From contig CANNZV010001875.1 in assembly GCA_947561585.1 (NCBI GenBank), forward strand, positions 1 through 64,000: a stretch of DNA of 64,000 nucleotides, given 5' to 3'. Position numbers and translations under genes: made by a program. A model generated the notes under the pieces. That model was not told where the DNA came from, did no database searches, and was given only the letters and a program-made list of their open reading frames with translations. Source of the DNA: Caprella mutica. Taxonomy: Eukaryota > Arthropoda > Malacostraca > Amphipoda > Caprellidae. Position 1 is the stretch's first letter, and each line of letters starts with the position of its first letter. Shown here piece by piece: positions 45,643 through 56,590 of this stretch.

Positions 45643-47007
45643 ATGGTTCGTCCCATAAAATTAACTTCAAACAATCTTTTTGGAATAAACTCTCTGAATA
45701 AAGAAGAAAATTTCTCTGAAGTGCCTGTAGCAACGTTGGACTTCCATTTGATAACTAAGTATCTACTGTGTGTGCAACATGATCGCATACACAATATCAA
45801 AATAGCCAAAGAATTATTGAAGATTGTTTCAATAATTACAAATTACATTGACTGTGTGTTCAACCAATACATATGTATGCGGTTTACGAATATCTTCACT
45901 CTAATGGGAATGATCTTGAATACTAAAACTACCAGAGATAGTGACATTACAGATATTGACCTCTTGATAAACAGATCTACAAAAATTGAAAAATTTCTGG
46001 ATGATCATTGTGTAGATGCATCTTCAGGTCATATAGAGCTTGTGAAAGAAGCTTATACGAACTTTTTTAAAACCTTATGCTACTGTAGACTCTTAAGCTT
46101 CAAGTTGAAACTAAATTCTCCCTATGAAGACTTTGTTGCTCATAATAAATTGTTATCCATTATATGTTGCAACCCGCATGTTCTTAAATTTGATTTATCA
46201 GAGGATGAACAAACTTTAGTATCTATGCCACTCACAAGAAGAATACCGTTAGAAACTCCAGATGAACGATATGGTTCGTCGACACCAGTATTTGCTGAAG
46301 ACATGTGTAATAGATTTTCATCACTTGACTGTATCATTAAAGATGTTACCCTCGCTAGTCCAATTCAAATAGAATTATTACATGAATTTTACACTACGCT
46401 AGATTTGTTCATTGAAAGATATGAGGAGATAAGAAATCAACAAAATGATGTCTTGAGCCCGAAAGAAGTAACCTATATAATAATTGTAACTTTGGAATTT
46501 CTGAAATCTTCAAAAAAGGTGATTCACCATAATGATCTAAATGATATAAAAGTGTATGAAATCCAAATTCTTGAAATACTGAAAACGATCAGCTTAATAG
46601 AGCTGCTTGCATCTCCTGATTTAAAAAACCTCGTTGCATTGTATAAAGAAGCCATTGAGATTTTCGACGAAACTAACAACTTTCTGAATCAAATAAAGTT
46701 CTTCTTATGGGAATGCAACAGAAAAATAAAAAGGGTCATTTGTCTTGAACCTCATAAACAGATATACATGAAATTGTATACCTTTCAAAATGGATACATC
46801 GAGTCCAACTATGTAATGTATATTAATGTAAAAGAACAAACTGAATTTATACAGAGAAATAATCTTCTTCCGTTAACTGACAGAATGAGAAAAGATTCCT
46901 ATCAAATGGAGCAATTTGACTTGCCATTAGATGACAGTTCGTATGAGGATAAGTCGACTGTTGAAGCTTTAGTTCCAATAGATGAGTATATAGCTTCTCA
47001 AAATTAG
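45643..47007 (+). CDS. 454-residue protein of unknown function (RING-gene paralog, N-terminal part)
   Basis: Intact frame from ATG 45643 (CAGGATGG context) to TAG 47005-47007. I do not recognise the family. It looks largely alpha-helical and soluble, with no signal peptide and no clear membrane segment. Residues 101-108 (DITDIDLL) resemble the repeated acidic motif of the gene at 60658. Residues ~402-415 (FIQRNNLLPLTDRM) match sequence directly before and across the start of that gene (YIRRNNLIPLIDRM), so the two are paralogs. In the ancestor this frame probably ran on into the acidic and RING segments now found downstream with stops. It may therefore be a truncated but expressed protein, or the undamaged front of a recent pseudogene. 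Confidence 0.7.
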   Translation: MVRPIKLTSNNLFGINSLNKEENFSEVPVATLDFHLITKYLLCVQHDRIHNIKIAKELLKIVSIITNYIDCVFNQYICMRFTNIFTLMGMILNTKTTRDSDITDIDLLINRSTKIEKFLDDHCVDASSGHIELVKEAYTNFFKTLCYCRLLSFKLKLNSPYEDFVAHNKLLSIICCNPHVLKFDLSEDEQTLVSMPLTRRIPLETPDERYGSSTPVFAEDMCNRFSSLDCIIKDVTLASPIQIELLHEFYTTLDLFIERYEEIRNQQNDVLSPKEVTYIIIVTLEFLKSSKKVIHHNDLNDIKVYEIQILEILKTISLIELLASPDLKNLVALYKEAIEIFDETNNFLNQIKFFLWECNRKIKRVICLEPHKQIYMKLYTFQNGYIESNYVMYINVKEQTEFIQRNNLLPLTDRMRKDSYQMEQFDLPLDDSSYEDKSTVEALVPIDEYIASQN

Positions 47008-47365
47008 TCTATGGTTGTACCATAAGAGTCTATCGATCCGGAAAATGAGTCTACGATTAAATATGACCTGCCAAATCAAGAAACTGCGACTCTTCTCAAT
47101 CGGCAAAACCAAAGAGGTGATTAGAGATATGGAGAAATTGCTCATTACCAAGAAATGTCCGATGAACTCCGCCCAAAATGGTGGGATATACTAAGGATTA
47201 TCGAAACGAAGTCCACGTTGTGGAATCATTATTTGTAGAAAGTTGTACAGTCTGCAACCAGATCCTTCAATCTACAAATCACTTTGTCATTGTAATCTGT
47301 ACACACCAAATTTGTTACTCCTGTTGGAAGAAGATGTATGCCGAATCAACTGCTAATAATACAAA
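47008..47365 (+). pseudogene. Decayed RING segment continuing the 454-residue frame
   Basis: Aligned to the intact paralog at 60658-61775, this continues the same frame (ESIDPENES; NQRGD; RYGEIAHYQEMSDEL) but with stops at 47005-47007, at about 47023 and after QRGD at about 47113, the last where the paralog has GAG. A shift after KWWDIL moves the frame; the RING part then reads EVHVVESLFVESCTVC and CTHQICYSCWKKMY, keeping CxxC and C-x-H-x2-C-x2-C. The exon ends ACAAA/GTAAGT at 47365. The Cys/His ligands survive although the link to the N-terminal part is broken. Confidence 0.75.
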
Positions 47366-48175
47366 GTAAGTATAATTTTTTTCTTTAATTGATCGTTCAT
47401 TTTATAATTATACCTGATGAATCATATTCAATTTATTATTTATATTTATTTCTGTGTGTAAACATTTATAGTGTTAATTTTTACCGAAAAGTTTTATAAA
47501 AGTGACTTACACTTCAAAATGTTTCACGTAATCAATTACCAAATTGATTAGGAAATTTAAATGTACAATGTGTCATAAAAGTCTTTGGATAATTTTAGAA
47601 ATAAAAAATTCTTAATTTTTTTTAAAAACTCTACCAAAATAATTTTTTTTAGCTGCCCACTAATCAGTTGTCATTAATTTTTCAAAATAAAATAAACCTT
47701 TTTTATTTATGAATTAACCTTTATTAATTAGGTAATAACTATTCAAGTAAGAGCAGTACTATGCGTTTCTTGATTTATTGAAACTAAATTAGACATAAAA
47801 AGAAAGAATTTACACATCTATCTCGTTTAAATGTCCTCCGTGCTACAAATGCAAATATAGATTTTTATCATTGCTTTCAAACTATGTATAAATTCTTTGT
47901 TTTTGTATGTCCGATTCAGTTTCAATCAACTAGGTAACGCATTGCATTTTATTCTTAAGGACCTTGTACACGAGCACTCATTACCTTCGGAATTCCTGTT
48001 TGGGGCACTGAGCCCCGCCCACTACAAGCCAAAATAGCCTTAATAGCGTGAGCGGCATTAAAAAAATGACGTTTAAGGCTCGTTTACACGAGGTTAGTTA
48101 ACTCGCTACAAGCTGGCGAGTTTATAAGCTAATAATAATAAATGGCACAGATACTACTTTCCTGAACTTGTAACT

Positions 48176-48290
48176 GTTTAAACTAAGCATTTTAGACCAT
48201 ACCTTCATAGAATAAAGTGTTTATTTCGACAAATGCAACCTTATGTTAAAGTTTGGCAACAGAAGTGTCGGACACCCTGTATAAAATATT
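48176..48290. mobile_element. Solo end of a Tc1/IS630-type element
   Basis: In reverse it reads TACAGGGTGTCCGACACTTC then TGTTGCCAAACTTTAACAT, matching both ends of the element at 41640-42306. No partner end nearby. Confidence 0.6.
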
Positions 48291-48581
48291 TCAGATGATA
48301 ATACTGCATTTTCAGAGAAAATAAGGTTTTTATTAGTTAACATTACTAGAGGAGGACATACTGCTGCAAACGTTGAACGGCTGCAATGGCTGTGCGTGTA
48401 AAAGTGCATCAGTAATCACTCACGCTCATTGCTTGTATGGGCAGGGGCAAAAAATTACTCATAGGGAATGAATGCTGGGAAAAAGTGTACGTGAGAAAGG
48501 GCCTTTACGGAGTAGTCATAATTTTCCAATGGTTAAGATTTATCTGCTAATAGACAGGAAAAGTAGGATTAGCTTTGTTCA

Positions 48582-49636
48582 ATTTCAATTTCCCGAAGAA
48601 ATATTCCTATGTTGTCCGAACGGGAATAAAAGTGAGGTTAATTAACATCTGTTTAGCTGACGTTTTACTTGATCTTGAGAAATTATCAATTTGATCGTTA
48701 GATATCTAACTGTCTTTATTTCTGAAAAGATCTTGGGAATTTTATGTGCAGTAATAAAAGTTACGATTTATTTAAGATTTCCCTTAGATTATTTTCACGT
48801 CAATGCCTGCCGATTGCCCCCAGGAGCTCTATCCTGAAGCTGTCTGTGGTGAATGGAAGAGAAGGAGGGTGGCGTCCCTGGGGCCCCGAACGTTGTAATT
48901 TGAATTATGTATTTCTTTTATTTTTACCATGTTTATCATTCTTTTTAACGCTACTTGCAGTTTTGAGACTAGCGCTAGGGTTATGCTCTTTAACTACGAG
49001 GTCTTAGATTTTTCTGTTAGGTAGGCTCGTAGGCTTCATTTACCATCACCTCTTCATTTTCCTCTTCCATCCGTGAGTGCAGCCACCTGTGCTTGTGTCC
49101 TGTTTCGTCACATTCCTTGGTAAGTGACTGCATTCACGGAGTAGCTTCTCTGCATCCATGAGTTTTGTCACAGAGGTTGGTAAGTGACTTTGTTCATGGA
49201 GCCACTTTCCTTTCTGACTGTTTCTTCTAGTCCCTTGTATTTAATTTCCTTTTGACGTCAGCGATATGGCCTTCGGTTCCAAAGCAGACGTTGAACCCCC
49301 ACTAAATTAATTAATGCCTTTCGATTAGAAAGATTTTGTTATGCTTTGCAAGTCTTCTACTCTCTAACAGCCACTGTGACCAGAGGAAGCATACAACCTC
49401 TCGAAACGACAGCCACAGAGCTTATTGACTTAAAATTTATCTCAAAAACTTTTTATACTGCGAAATGAATTTCAATGAACCTTACAACTATAAATGCATT
49501 TAGTTAATAGCTATCAAAAGATCACATTGTAATTATCCAAGATTAAATATATCGTCAGTTTTACAGATGTTCATGAACCTCATTTTCATCCCCGTATGAA
49601 TAACATAGGAATATTTCTTTGATACATTGAAATGGA
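48582..49636. mobile_element. Foldback element enclosing module copy A
   Basis: GAAATATTCCTATGTTGTCC at the left is mirrored by ATAACATAGGAATATTTC at the right, with inverted ACATCTGT..CTGACG segments further in. The ends match those of 38137-38884. The ~500-bp dispersed module sits in the middle. Confidence 0.55.
48807..49306 (+). repeat. Dispersed ~500-bp module, copy A
   Basis: Full-length. From CCCAGGAGCTCTATCCTGAA through GGTTATGCTCTTTAACTACG, GTGAGTGCAGCCACCTG, GTAAGTGACTGCATTCACGG and TCCCTTGTATTTAATTTCC to GCAGACGTTGAACCCC. Very similar to copy B at 63427. On the minus strand each contains a 38-codon frame ending EEENEEV(I/M)VNEAYEPT, of unknown meaning. Confidence 0.85.
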
Positions 49637-50079
49637 TCTGACCTCTATCTACTTCACCAGTCTATTTCTCACTAAAATATGTAAAAGGATAATTAAAAAG
49701 AAATAATAAGAACTGCTTAGTATGTGAAAAGAGTTATTTTGTTGGTACTTTCAAATTTTTCAATGAATTTTAAAAATTATTATTGTTTTTAATTTTCACC
49801 TCATAAACTATATGATAATGACTGCATTCTGTGATTTACTCTTATGCACGATTGAATATATTATAAAGAGTCATTGACACGAACATTTTCAGTGACGTTT
49901 AAAATTTAGACATTATAAATATATCACAAGTGCGCGCGAACAAGAAAGAGCCATTTGCCATTTCCTAAGCTTTTCATTTAAATGTTTAAAATATCTTGGA
50001 ATGAATCTTTTTCCTAATACTTTTTGTTCAGTTACCTTCTGTTGATTTCCATCAACTTATCACATTTTTCTCTTTGCAG

Positions 50080-50188
50080 ATTATCTTGTCCTCTCTGTGG
50101 TGGTCACATGGGAGAAGTAATCAAAAACACTAGTGTTACAAGGATAATTAACTCATTCCAGATGAAGAACCTCCTCCCTACACCTTGA
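50080..50188 (+). pseudogene. Last exon of the decayed RING gene
   Basis: After TTTGCAG the sequence completes the split lysine codon and reads LSCPLCGGHMGEVIKNTSVT, then RIINSFQMKNLLPTP and a TGA at 50186-50188. CPLC supplies the last two RING zinc ligands (C-x2-C). The frame is intact here, and the exon phase fits both 47365 and 61775. Because the upstream exon is broken it is classed as part of a pseudogene. It also predicts what the last exon of the intact paralog, outside the window, should look like. Confidence 0.75.
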
Positions 50189-50380
50189 GGAAAGTCTTTT
50201 TTTCAGAATATGGCACATCTATAATTTATTTTGACAATAATAAGAAAGAACTAAATGTACAAATATGCTGAATTATTAGTATCTTAGATGAAAATCATAC
50301 ATCTTTCTGTATGTGAAGTGTTGCTATTAGTTTTTAAGTTAAAGACGCCATAATTGATGTAGTATTTTAGTAGTCACTGC

Positions 50381-50386
50381 AATAAA
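50381..50386 (+). terminator. Likely polyadenylation signal AATAAA
   Basis: AATAAA about 195 bp after the TGA of the RING last exon, in an AT-rich 3' region. Confidence 0.45.
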
Positions 50387-50700
50387 ACTGTGAAATATGA
50401 ATAATGATGCATTGTTAAATATACCTACCTGTAAATTATATCTGTAGAAACAGATTGAAACCTCTTATTATAGGAATATAACCTGTATGTAATTAATTAA
50501 GTTTTTTAACACCCCCGTTTTTTGCACGGGTGTTTTTGATAGCGGTTCTTTCTTGCACGGTTTATTTTTGTCCCGTCATCATTAGCAAGACTGGTTCACA
50601 TCTACAGAAGCAAGTTTGCTTCTCTGAACATACTGTTAGACATTATGGTAACATTGACTGTTGTTTATTTTCAAACAGGTGTAATATTTACAGTCTAGGG

Positions 50701-50984
50701 CAGATTTTTTTTTAAAGTGGGGCGCCCGGCACCCCTTTGGGGCCTGGAATGTTTATAGGGGCTGCATGGGATTTGATATGGCTTTTTATAAGTTACTTAT
50801 AAATTCGGTTCTTGCTTTTAACATCATGCAGAATATACATGAAGTACATTTGCCATTTTTTCACATTATGGTCAATATACCTATTATAATTGTATCTTTT
50901 CAATCTATTTCAATGCCATACAATGTTCAGGGGGTGCCTGAGAAAAGGAAGGGGTGTGCGAGAAAAATACTTTAAGAACCACTG
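50701..50984. mobile_element. 284-bp hAT MITE (SPIN-like ends)
   Basis: Starts CAGATTTTTTTTTTAAAGTG and ends with the inverse of CAGTGGTTCTTAAAGTATTT, an end typical of SPIN-type hAT elements. Flanked by GTCTAGGG (50693-50700) and GTCTAGGA (50985-50992), an 8-bp duplication with one change. Internal G/C-rich GCACCCC motifs near both ends are also typical. Confidence 0.85.
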
Positions 50985-51289
50985 GTCTAGGAGTAGCTGA
51001 TCTTATACGTAATTTGAGAAATAATAATATAAATCAAAATTATAAATATTAAATATTTATAAATTCGATGATAATTGTATGATGTTTATCTGTGATAAGT
51101 ATTTCACATTCTTTTACTAAAACTTCATATCACTTAAAATAAAATAAACTCGCATATTCGCACAAACAAGTTACTGTAGTCAAGTGAAATGACTACAGTG
51201 ATGAATTTGCGATGAATCTGCCATTCGATGAATTTACCATTCGATGAATTTGCCTTGCAACTAATTTTCCATGTATCGCACTATAGGGG
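50985..51289. other. Spacer with ATTTGCCATTCGATGA repeats
   Basis: At about 51199-51263 a 16-bp unit (CATTCGATGAATTTGC) is repeated three to four times. It resembles the terminal repeats of the foldback elements at 12980 and 23131 and lies just before module copy C. Confidence 0.55.
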
Positions 51290-51415
51290 TTAAGCTCTAC
51301 AACTAGAAGGTCTTAGATTTTGTGTAGGTATAGGCTCGTAGGCGTCAATTACTATTACCTCATCATTTTTATCTTGCATCAGTGAGTGCAGCCACCTGTG
51401 ATTGTGTCGCTTTTC
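51290..51415 (+). repeat. Dispersed module, copy C, left part
   Basis: Matches the middle of copies A and B (GTTAAGCTCTACAACTAGAA through GTGAGTGCAGCCACCTG). It is interrupted after TTTCGTCATATT by a hAT element and resumes at 54057. Confidence 0.75.
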
Positions 51416-52625
51416 GTCATATTTAGGGCTGTGACTGTAAGGCCTTACAAGATATGCTCTATAAGCTCCAAAAATAAGGCTGTAAAACCATTTCAGATTA
51501 TGCTTTATAAGCTTTAAGAGCTGAATACTATGATGCATAAGCTTTTATTAAAAGATATGCCTTCAAATTTACAATAGTAGGTATATAGTTCAAAATTTTC
51601 TTTTGATTGAAGAAAACAAGTAATAATCAAGGGGAACCCTATTATTATTCAACTAAATAGGTATCTTTTACTAGGTATTTCAGGGAATATAAAATGAACT
51701 GATTAGTAATTTAGTGATTATGTATAAAAGATACTTTCATCTTCAAAGAAAACTATTTAAATAAATAAATATAGCAACTCCTGATTTAACAAATGTAGAT
51801 TTTACATTAGAAATATTCATCAAGAGAATTCATTTTCCATGGTAAGGGGCGCGTTAGCACCCTGTCAATGAAGTTAAATTTTATTAGTTGGCTGCACTAT
51901 AAGTATATTCCGGGTGGCACCTCTATGGTTAAAAAATAAAAGGTTACTACCACTTAGAATATAGTTTTAAAATATTGTTAATTGCGGATAAGTTATTTAG
52001 GGTATTGTTTTTAATGTTTCGGTCTCAAAATTATAAATTACCTCTTAACATAAATGAGTTTGTTGTATTGCACATTTCCTGATTGTTTCACGCCCCCGAT
52101 TCATCTAATTCATAAGCTTCATTTACACCTGAGACCTAGACTGAATTTTCCGGTCAAATTTCTAATGTTACGTGTCAGCTTTAAACGGTTAATGTTATTC
52201 TATTTTAATAAATAAACTACACATTTAAGAAATAATAATTTCAACTTTTTCTATTATTCTTTCAAAACACCATTATAAACAGAGACAGAAATTTCCAAGA
52301 ATGAAATTTCCCAGAGCCTACACAACACATTGAAATAGATAAAATTATACCATCACTTCAACTTTGCAGAACTTTCGGAAAATCTTGTCAGTTAAAATTT
52401 CTAGAGCATTGGATTTAGTTATGAATAAACAAAAAAAATTATTGACTGATTTAGCAACTTTAGTTATCCTGGCCTGGATGGTAGCTCGTGCAAGCTATCA
52501 AATTAATTTTTTTTTCTAAAAATCTAAAGAGTTACGCCAAAGATATTATGCTAAAATAAGATACACTACTGTCGGCAATTTCTATTTTAAAAGTGCGTTG
52601 TGGCGCCATCTGGTTTCAAAGCGAG

Positions 52626-53125
52626 AAATAGAATTGAAATATTGTAAGGACAATCGAGGTATGTTGTGTTCGTGACCTCATAACAGCAACACTCTAAAAT
52701 AATATTTAATACAATTGAAGAACGTTCTATTATAAAACAGATATGAATCACACTGCTTAACCTTAATTTTCTATTTATTATTTATTAATTTACAAATCAC
52801 TCGATTTGTAACCACAGCTCACAAAGCTTTACTCTTTGGTGCCTTCCCTAAATCCCTAGTAGGAATACTAATAAATTGATAAGTAGCGATAATTGAGTGA
52901 TTTGTGACGTGACGTAAGCAAGGGAACAAATTAAAAAAGAAAATTAGGGGTTTGGCAGGTTAAATAATTGATTAAATATATATTTATTTATTATATTATG
53001 CAAATTAATAGCAATTTTTTACAAATTTACTTTAAAATTTAAATATGATTTTAGAGTGTTGCTGTTATAACGTCACGCACACAACCTACCTCGATTGTCC
53101 TTACTATATTTCAATTCTATTGGAA
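52626..53125. mobile_element. Nested MITE with ~75-bp inverted ends
   Basis: AGAATTGAAATATTGTAAGG-ACAATCGAGG and AACAGCAACACTCTAAAAT on the left are mirrored by ATTTTAGAGTGTTGCTGTT and CCTCGATTGTCCTTAC-ATATTTCAATTCT on the right. Inserted in the hAT element. Confidence 0.75.
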
Positions 53126-53268
53126 TAGAATTTGCTTCGTCAAAGTTTCAAACTTACTGCAATTACGAATCTGAAAATAAAATTTTCAAAAAAAATTTGA
53201 TGATGGCTCATGTTTGACATAACGTGTATTTATAATATAGAGCAGAAAAGTATGAAAATCCAACATCG

Positions 53269-53761
53269 CACACAGAGAAAAAAGTTTACTCATATCTAAT
53301 GGGTCAACAATTTATGCTTTGAATCAATATATTACGTGAGTTGGTTGGATTTTATTCATGTTTTCACGTGTGTTAAAACAACTATGACGTGGTGTGTCAT
53401 CAAACATTAGTTAATTCAATTCATTTTATAGATTGAATCAACTTACTAGGAGAGTTAAAAGTTACTTTTTTTGAGAATTTTAAAGTATGTTGAAACAATT
53501 ATGACAGAGTGTATTGTAGGAACTCACAAAGATTGTTAATCCAATGTATTTGGTGTATAAATTAACTTACTACGTGAGTTGGCGCAACTTTTTTTAAGTT
53601 TAGGAGTGAGTCAAAACGACTGTTTTGTTATAACAGACGTCATTTAACTACTTTTAAGTAGTACCTGCAACTCACCACGTAGGTAGGCGCAAAAATAACC
53701 CATTCATATAAGTCAAAACAAATCAAATTTGATTCGATTCAACTAATCCTTTCTCTGTGTG
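53269..53761. mobile_element. Nested MITE, CACACAGAGAAA ends
   Basis: Inverted ends CACACAGAGAAA and TTTCTCTGTGTG. The interior repeats an ACTTACTACGTGAGTTGG-like segment about four times. Inserted in the hAT element. Confidence 0.65.
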
Positions 53762-54056
53762 TATATCAACCTTTTCATGAACAGTTGAAAATGTTTTCTG
53801 TTCACGAAAACCTCAACGAAACGATATTATGCCTTGAAATTAGATAAGCTCTTTGATAAAGCATATGCTCGAAACATTTTGCTTAAGCCCTAACAAAAAG
53901 CATATGCTCAAATGATTTTGCTTAAAGCTCTAATAAAAAGCATATGCTCAAATGATTTTGCTTAAAGCCCTTACAAAATGCATATGCTTCAAAAAAGTAT
54001 AAGCAAATTCTTACAAGCATATGCGAAATAAGCCATGTCACAGCCCTAGTCATATT

Positions 54057-54240
54057 CCTTGGTAAGTGACTGCAATCACGGAGTATCTTTTCTGCATTCA
54101 TGAGTATTGTCACTGACTGGTACGTGACTCTGTTCATGGAGCTAATTCTTTTCTGACTGCTTCTTCCGGTCCCTTGTATTTCATTTCTGTCAGAATATGA
54201 TCAACAAAATGGTCAAAGCAGACGTTAAACCTCCAATAAA
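54057..54240 (+). repeat. Dispersed module, copy C, right part
   Basis: Continues from 51415 after removal of the hAT element: CCTTGGTAAGTGACTGCAAT, TCATGGAGCTAATTC, TCCCTTGTATTTCATTTC and GCAGACGTTAAACC. Confidence 0.8.
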
Positions 54241-54260
54241 TTTAATTGGATTTAAATATA

Positions 54261-55036
54261 CAGGCAGGCCTCGCTTTAAGTACAACTCACTTTAGTATAA
54301 GTGGTACTTATTTCGAGTGATGATTCGAATTAAGAACCGTTCGTAGACATAGAAAACGGAGACAACTTTCTGTGTTTCTTTCACGGTAACCAAAGATTAT
54401 ATCAAAATTGTAATCCAGATGAGGTTATTAGAAGCAATTGGTTCATAAATTCAACATTTCCCATTTTAGGGTAAATTCCGTGTTATCGCACGGTTCCATA
54501 CTTTCAAACACGTAAAAATCTTTACATAATAATCATTATTTAACTTTTATTTCAATTGGTATTCATGATACCAATTAGAATAGAAGTTAAATAATAATTA
54601 TAATATTTTCTTTTCTGAAGTGTCCGAAATTTTAGAACCAACCAATAACTTGGAATTCTTAGTACCCTACTACCAAGAATATTTCATAGAGCATAAAATT
54701 GCCGTTTGTTAAATGTAGCACAATAATTATAGAAATCTAAGTATCTATTAATTACTCACCTATACTGAGTGAGAGTTAAGCTATGGATGGATTTTAAAAC
54801 ATTTAATAAATGCACGATTTTTAAACTTTTAAACAAACAATGAAAGACTGTATATTATTAATAATATGCTTATATATGTCTTACTCTAATAATAAACTTT
54901 CTTTCTATAACTCATAGAAAATGAGGTCTAAATCAAGGAGTGACAATTATAAATTTCTTGTTACTTTTATTCGCTTTAGTTACCGTTTGGTAACTAAACG
55001 GAGTCAAGATTTGGTTGCTAAAGCGGGGGATGCCTG
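54261..55036. mobile_element. Pogo-like element with TA borders
   Basis: Left TA-CAGGCAGGCCTCGCTTTAAG, right inverse CTAAAGCGGGGGATGCCTG-TA. CAGGCA-x-x-CCTCGCTTTA is a usual pogo/Tigger end, and TA is the target duplication. No transposase frame left. Confidence 0.75.
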
Positions 55037-55097
55037 TATAAATAGAAATTTTCATTAACATTATAAAATCACTAGGTAGGTAACACAAGTTATGAGC

Positions 55098-55271
55098 AGG
55101 GTCAGGACAATATGCTCTTAAAATCATAGATCCCAAGAATATCATAGACGAAACTAAATGGATTGGTTATCGAATACTAGATACAGCTGGTTTAGAACTA
55201 TTGAAGTGTTTCATTCTCTCCGTCATAATATTTTTGGGAACTATGATTAAAAGAGCAATTTGTCCTAGCCC
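55098..55271. mobile_element. Palindromic MITE, copy 2
   Basis: AGGGTCAGGACAATATGCTC at the left is mirrored by GCAATTTGTCCTAGCCCT at the right, with ATAGATCCCAAGAATATC and TCATAGACGAAACTAAATGG in common with copy 1 at 34804-34977. Confidence 0.65.
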
Positions 55272-55994
55272 TAGTTATGAGTAAATAAACTAGTTAGGGT
55301 CAATTTTCCTATATAATTAACATCCTAGAGAAAACTAACCAATACCATTTGGCACATACATAAATAATTAACTGGAAATAAAAGTATATTAGCGATAGTA
55401 GAAAGTGGTGCAATCTTTAATTTTGTTAAGAACTCAATTGCAAGAGAAAAATAGATGAAGTGGATGATAAATCGGGCAATAGATGTGATAGGCTATGGAA
55501 AATTCACAAGTGGAAAGGCATTGCGTGCGAAATGGAGCTAAAATTTGATGTATTAAAAGTTAAATTCTTTTCAAATTCTCTTTAAGATGAAAAATGGCTA
55601 TATCATGCTATGTTAGTTACAGATATTGTAAAACAAAAAAGAGTAGACATATTTGGAAATTAAAATCATAAAAGGAAGATATTGGAGCTGGAATGAGACA
55701 GGTGAAATAAATCTGAGAAATTATTAATATATGCCTATTTATGCTGCTCAAGATATTAATATGCCACAATTAGAAAAAAATATTTTGAATAAAAATTGCT
55801 ATCTGTTACCTAATCTTTTGATAATTGCTTCAAATAGGATTCAAGTTAAAAAACTTACTTAGTTTGTCATGTAGGATATTTCCATACCTAGCGGTAGGTA
55901 ATATTCTGACTCATAGCAATCTATAACTGCCAAGAAAACTTCAAGACGAAACAGTTAAGCAGTTATGAATTAAGTTTAATAATGTTTAATAACA
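55272..55994. other. AT-rich intergenic stretch, nothing seen
   Basis: No supported gene or repeat. Confidence 0.5.
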
Positions 55995-56590
55995 CTAGTT
56001 GAGTAACTACAACTAAGATATCTAGATACACTAGCTAGTCTAGTAATTACTCGTTGGGCACCTAGATACCCTAATTAGACAGCAAAATGTTATTTACCTA
56101 GATACATTAGTTTGTTAATTTCAGGTTACCTATACATTGATATACTAGTTGAGTAGTTAAAAATTTAATGCCTTGATATACTAGTTTGGTAATTACAGGT
56201 TAACTATAACTAGATACACTAGATGAGCAGTTACAAATTTAATACCTAGATACACTAGTTGGGTAGTTTCAGGTTAAGTACTACCTAGATACACTAGTTG
56301 GGCAGTTTCAGGTTAAATACCTAGATACACTAGTTTGGTAATTACAGGTTAATTATAACTCGATACACTAGTTGGGTAGTTATAAATTTAATACCTAGAT
56401 ACACTAGTTAGGTAATTACAGGTTAAGTACCTACCCTATAAACAACGTATATCGATTCGATTGCCTGGGATCTCTATTCGATGGATTGTTCTATCGAATC
56501 GACAGACCGTTGTTTGTAGGGTAGATACACTAGTTGGGTAGTTTCAACTTAAGTACCTAGATACACTAGTTGGATAGTTTCGGGTACGTG
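55995..56590. repeat. TAGATACACTAGTTGGGTAG minisatellite
   Basis: About 12 copies of a 35-55-bp unit made of CCTAGATACACTAGTTGGGT and AGTTTCAGGTTAAGTA or AATTACAGGTTAA parts in varying order. A tiny palindromic element interrupts it at 56434. Confidence 0.8.
56434..56521. mobile_element. 88-bp palindromic insertion with TA borders
   Basis: Ends CCCTATAAACAACG and CGTTGTTTGTAGGG, with inner ATCGATTCGAT / ATCGAATCGA also paired. TA lies on both sides. It splits a minisatellite unit cleanly, so it is an insertion. Confidence 0.65.

Larger units (their letters stand above)
47366..50079 (+). other. 2.7-kb intron of the RING-gene paralog
   Basis: Donor GTAAGT at 47366; acceptor TCTCTTTGCAG ending at 50079. 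Its first 150 bp and the part around 49.8-50.0 kb are recognisably related to the intron starting at 61776, so the gene duplication included the intron. It has since gained a solo Tc1-type end and a foldback element with module copy A. Confidence 0.7.
51424..54048. mobile_element. 2625-bp hAT element with 8-bp target duplication
   Basis: Inverted ends TAGGGCTGTGAC / GTCACAGCCCTA, directly flanked by GTCATATT on both sides (51416-51423 and 54049-54056), which is exactly the uninterrupted sequence expected in the module it entered. An 8-bp duplication and a TAGGGCTG-type end define the hAT superfamily. It carries sub-terminal repeats of GCATATGCTCAAATGATTTT near the right end and two nested inverted-repeat elements. 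No transposase frame remains, so it is non-autonomous. Confidence 0.9.

Noticed and set aside
48744..49007. 87-codon frame, and its match at 63327-63509
   Set aside because: It is the dispersed module read in its other direction; the similarity comes from the repeat, not from a gene family.
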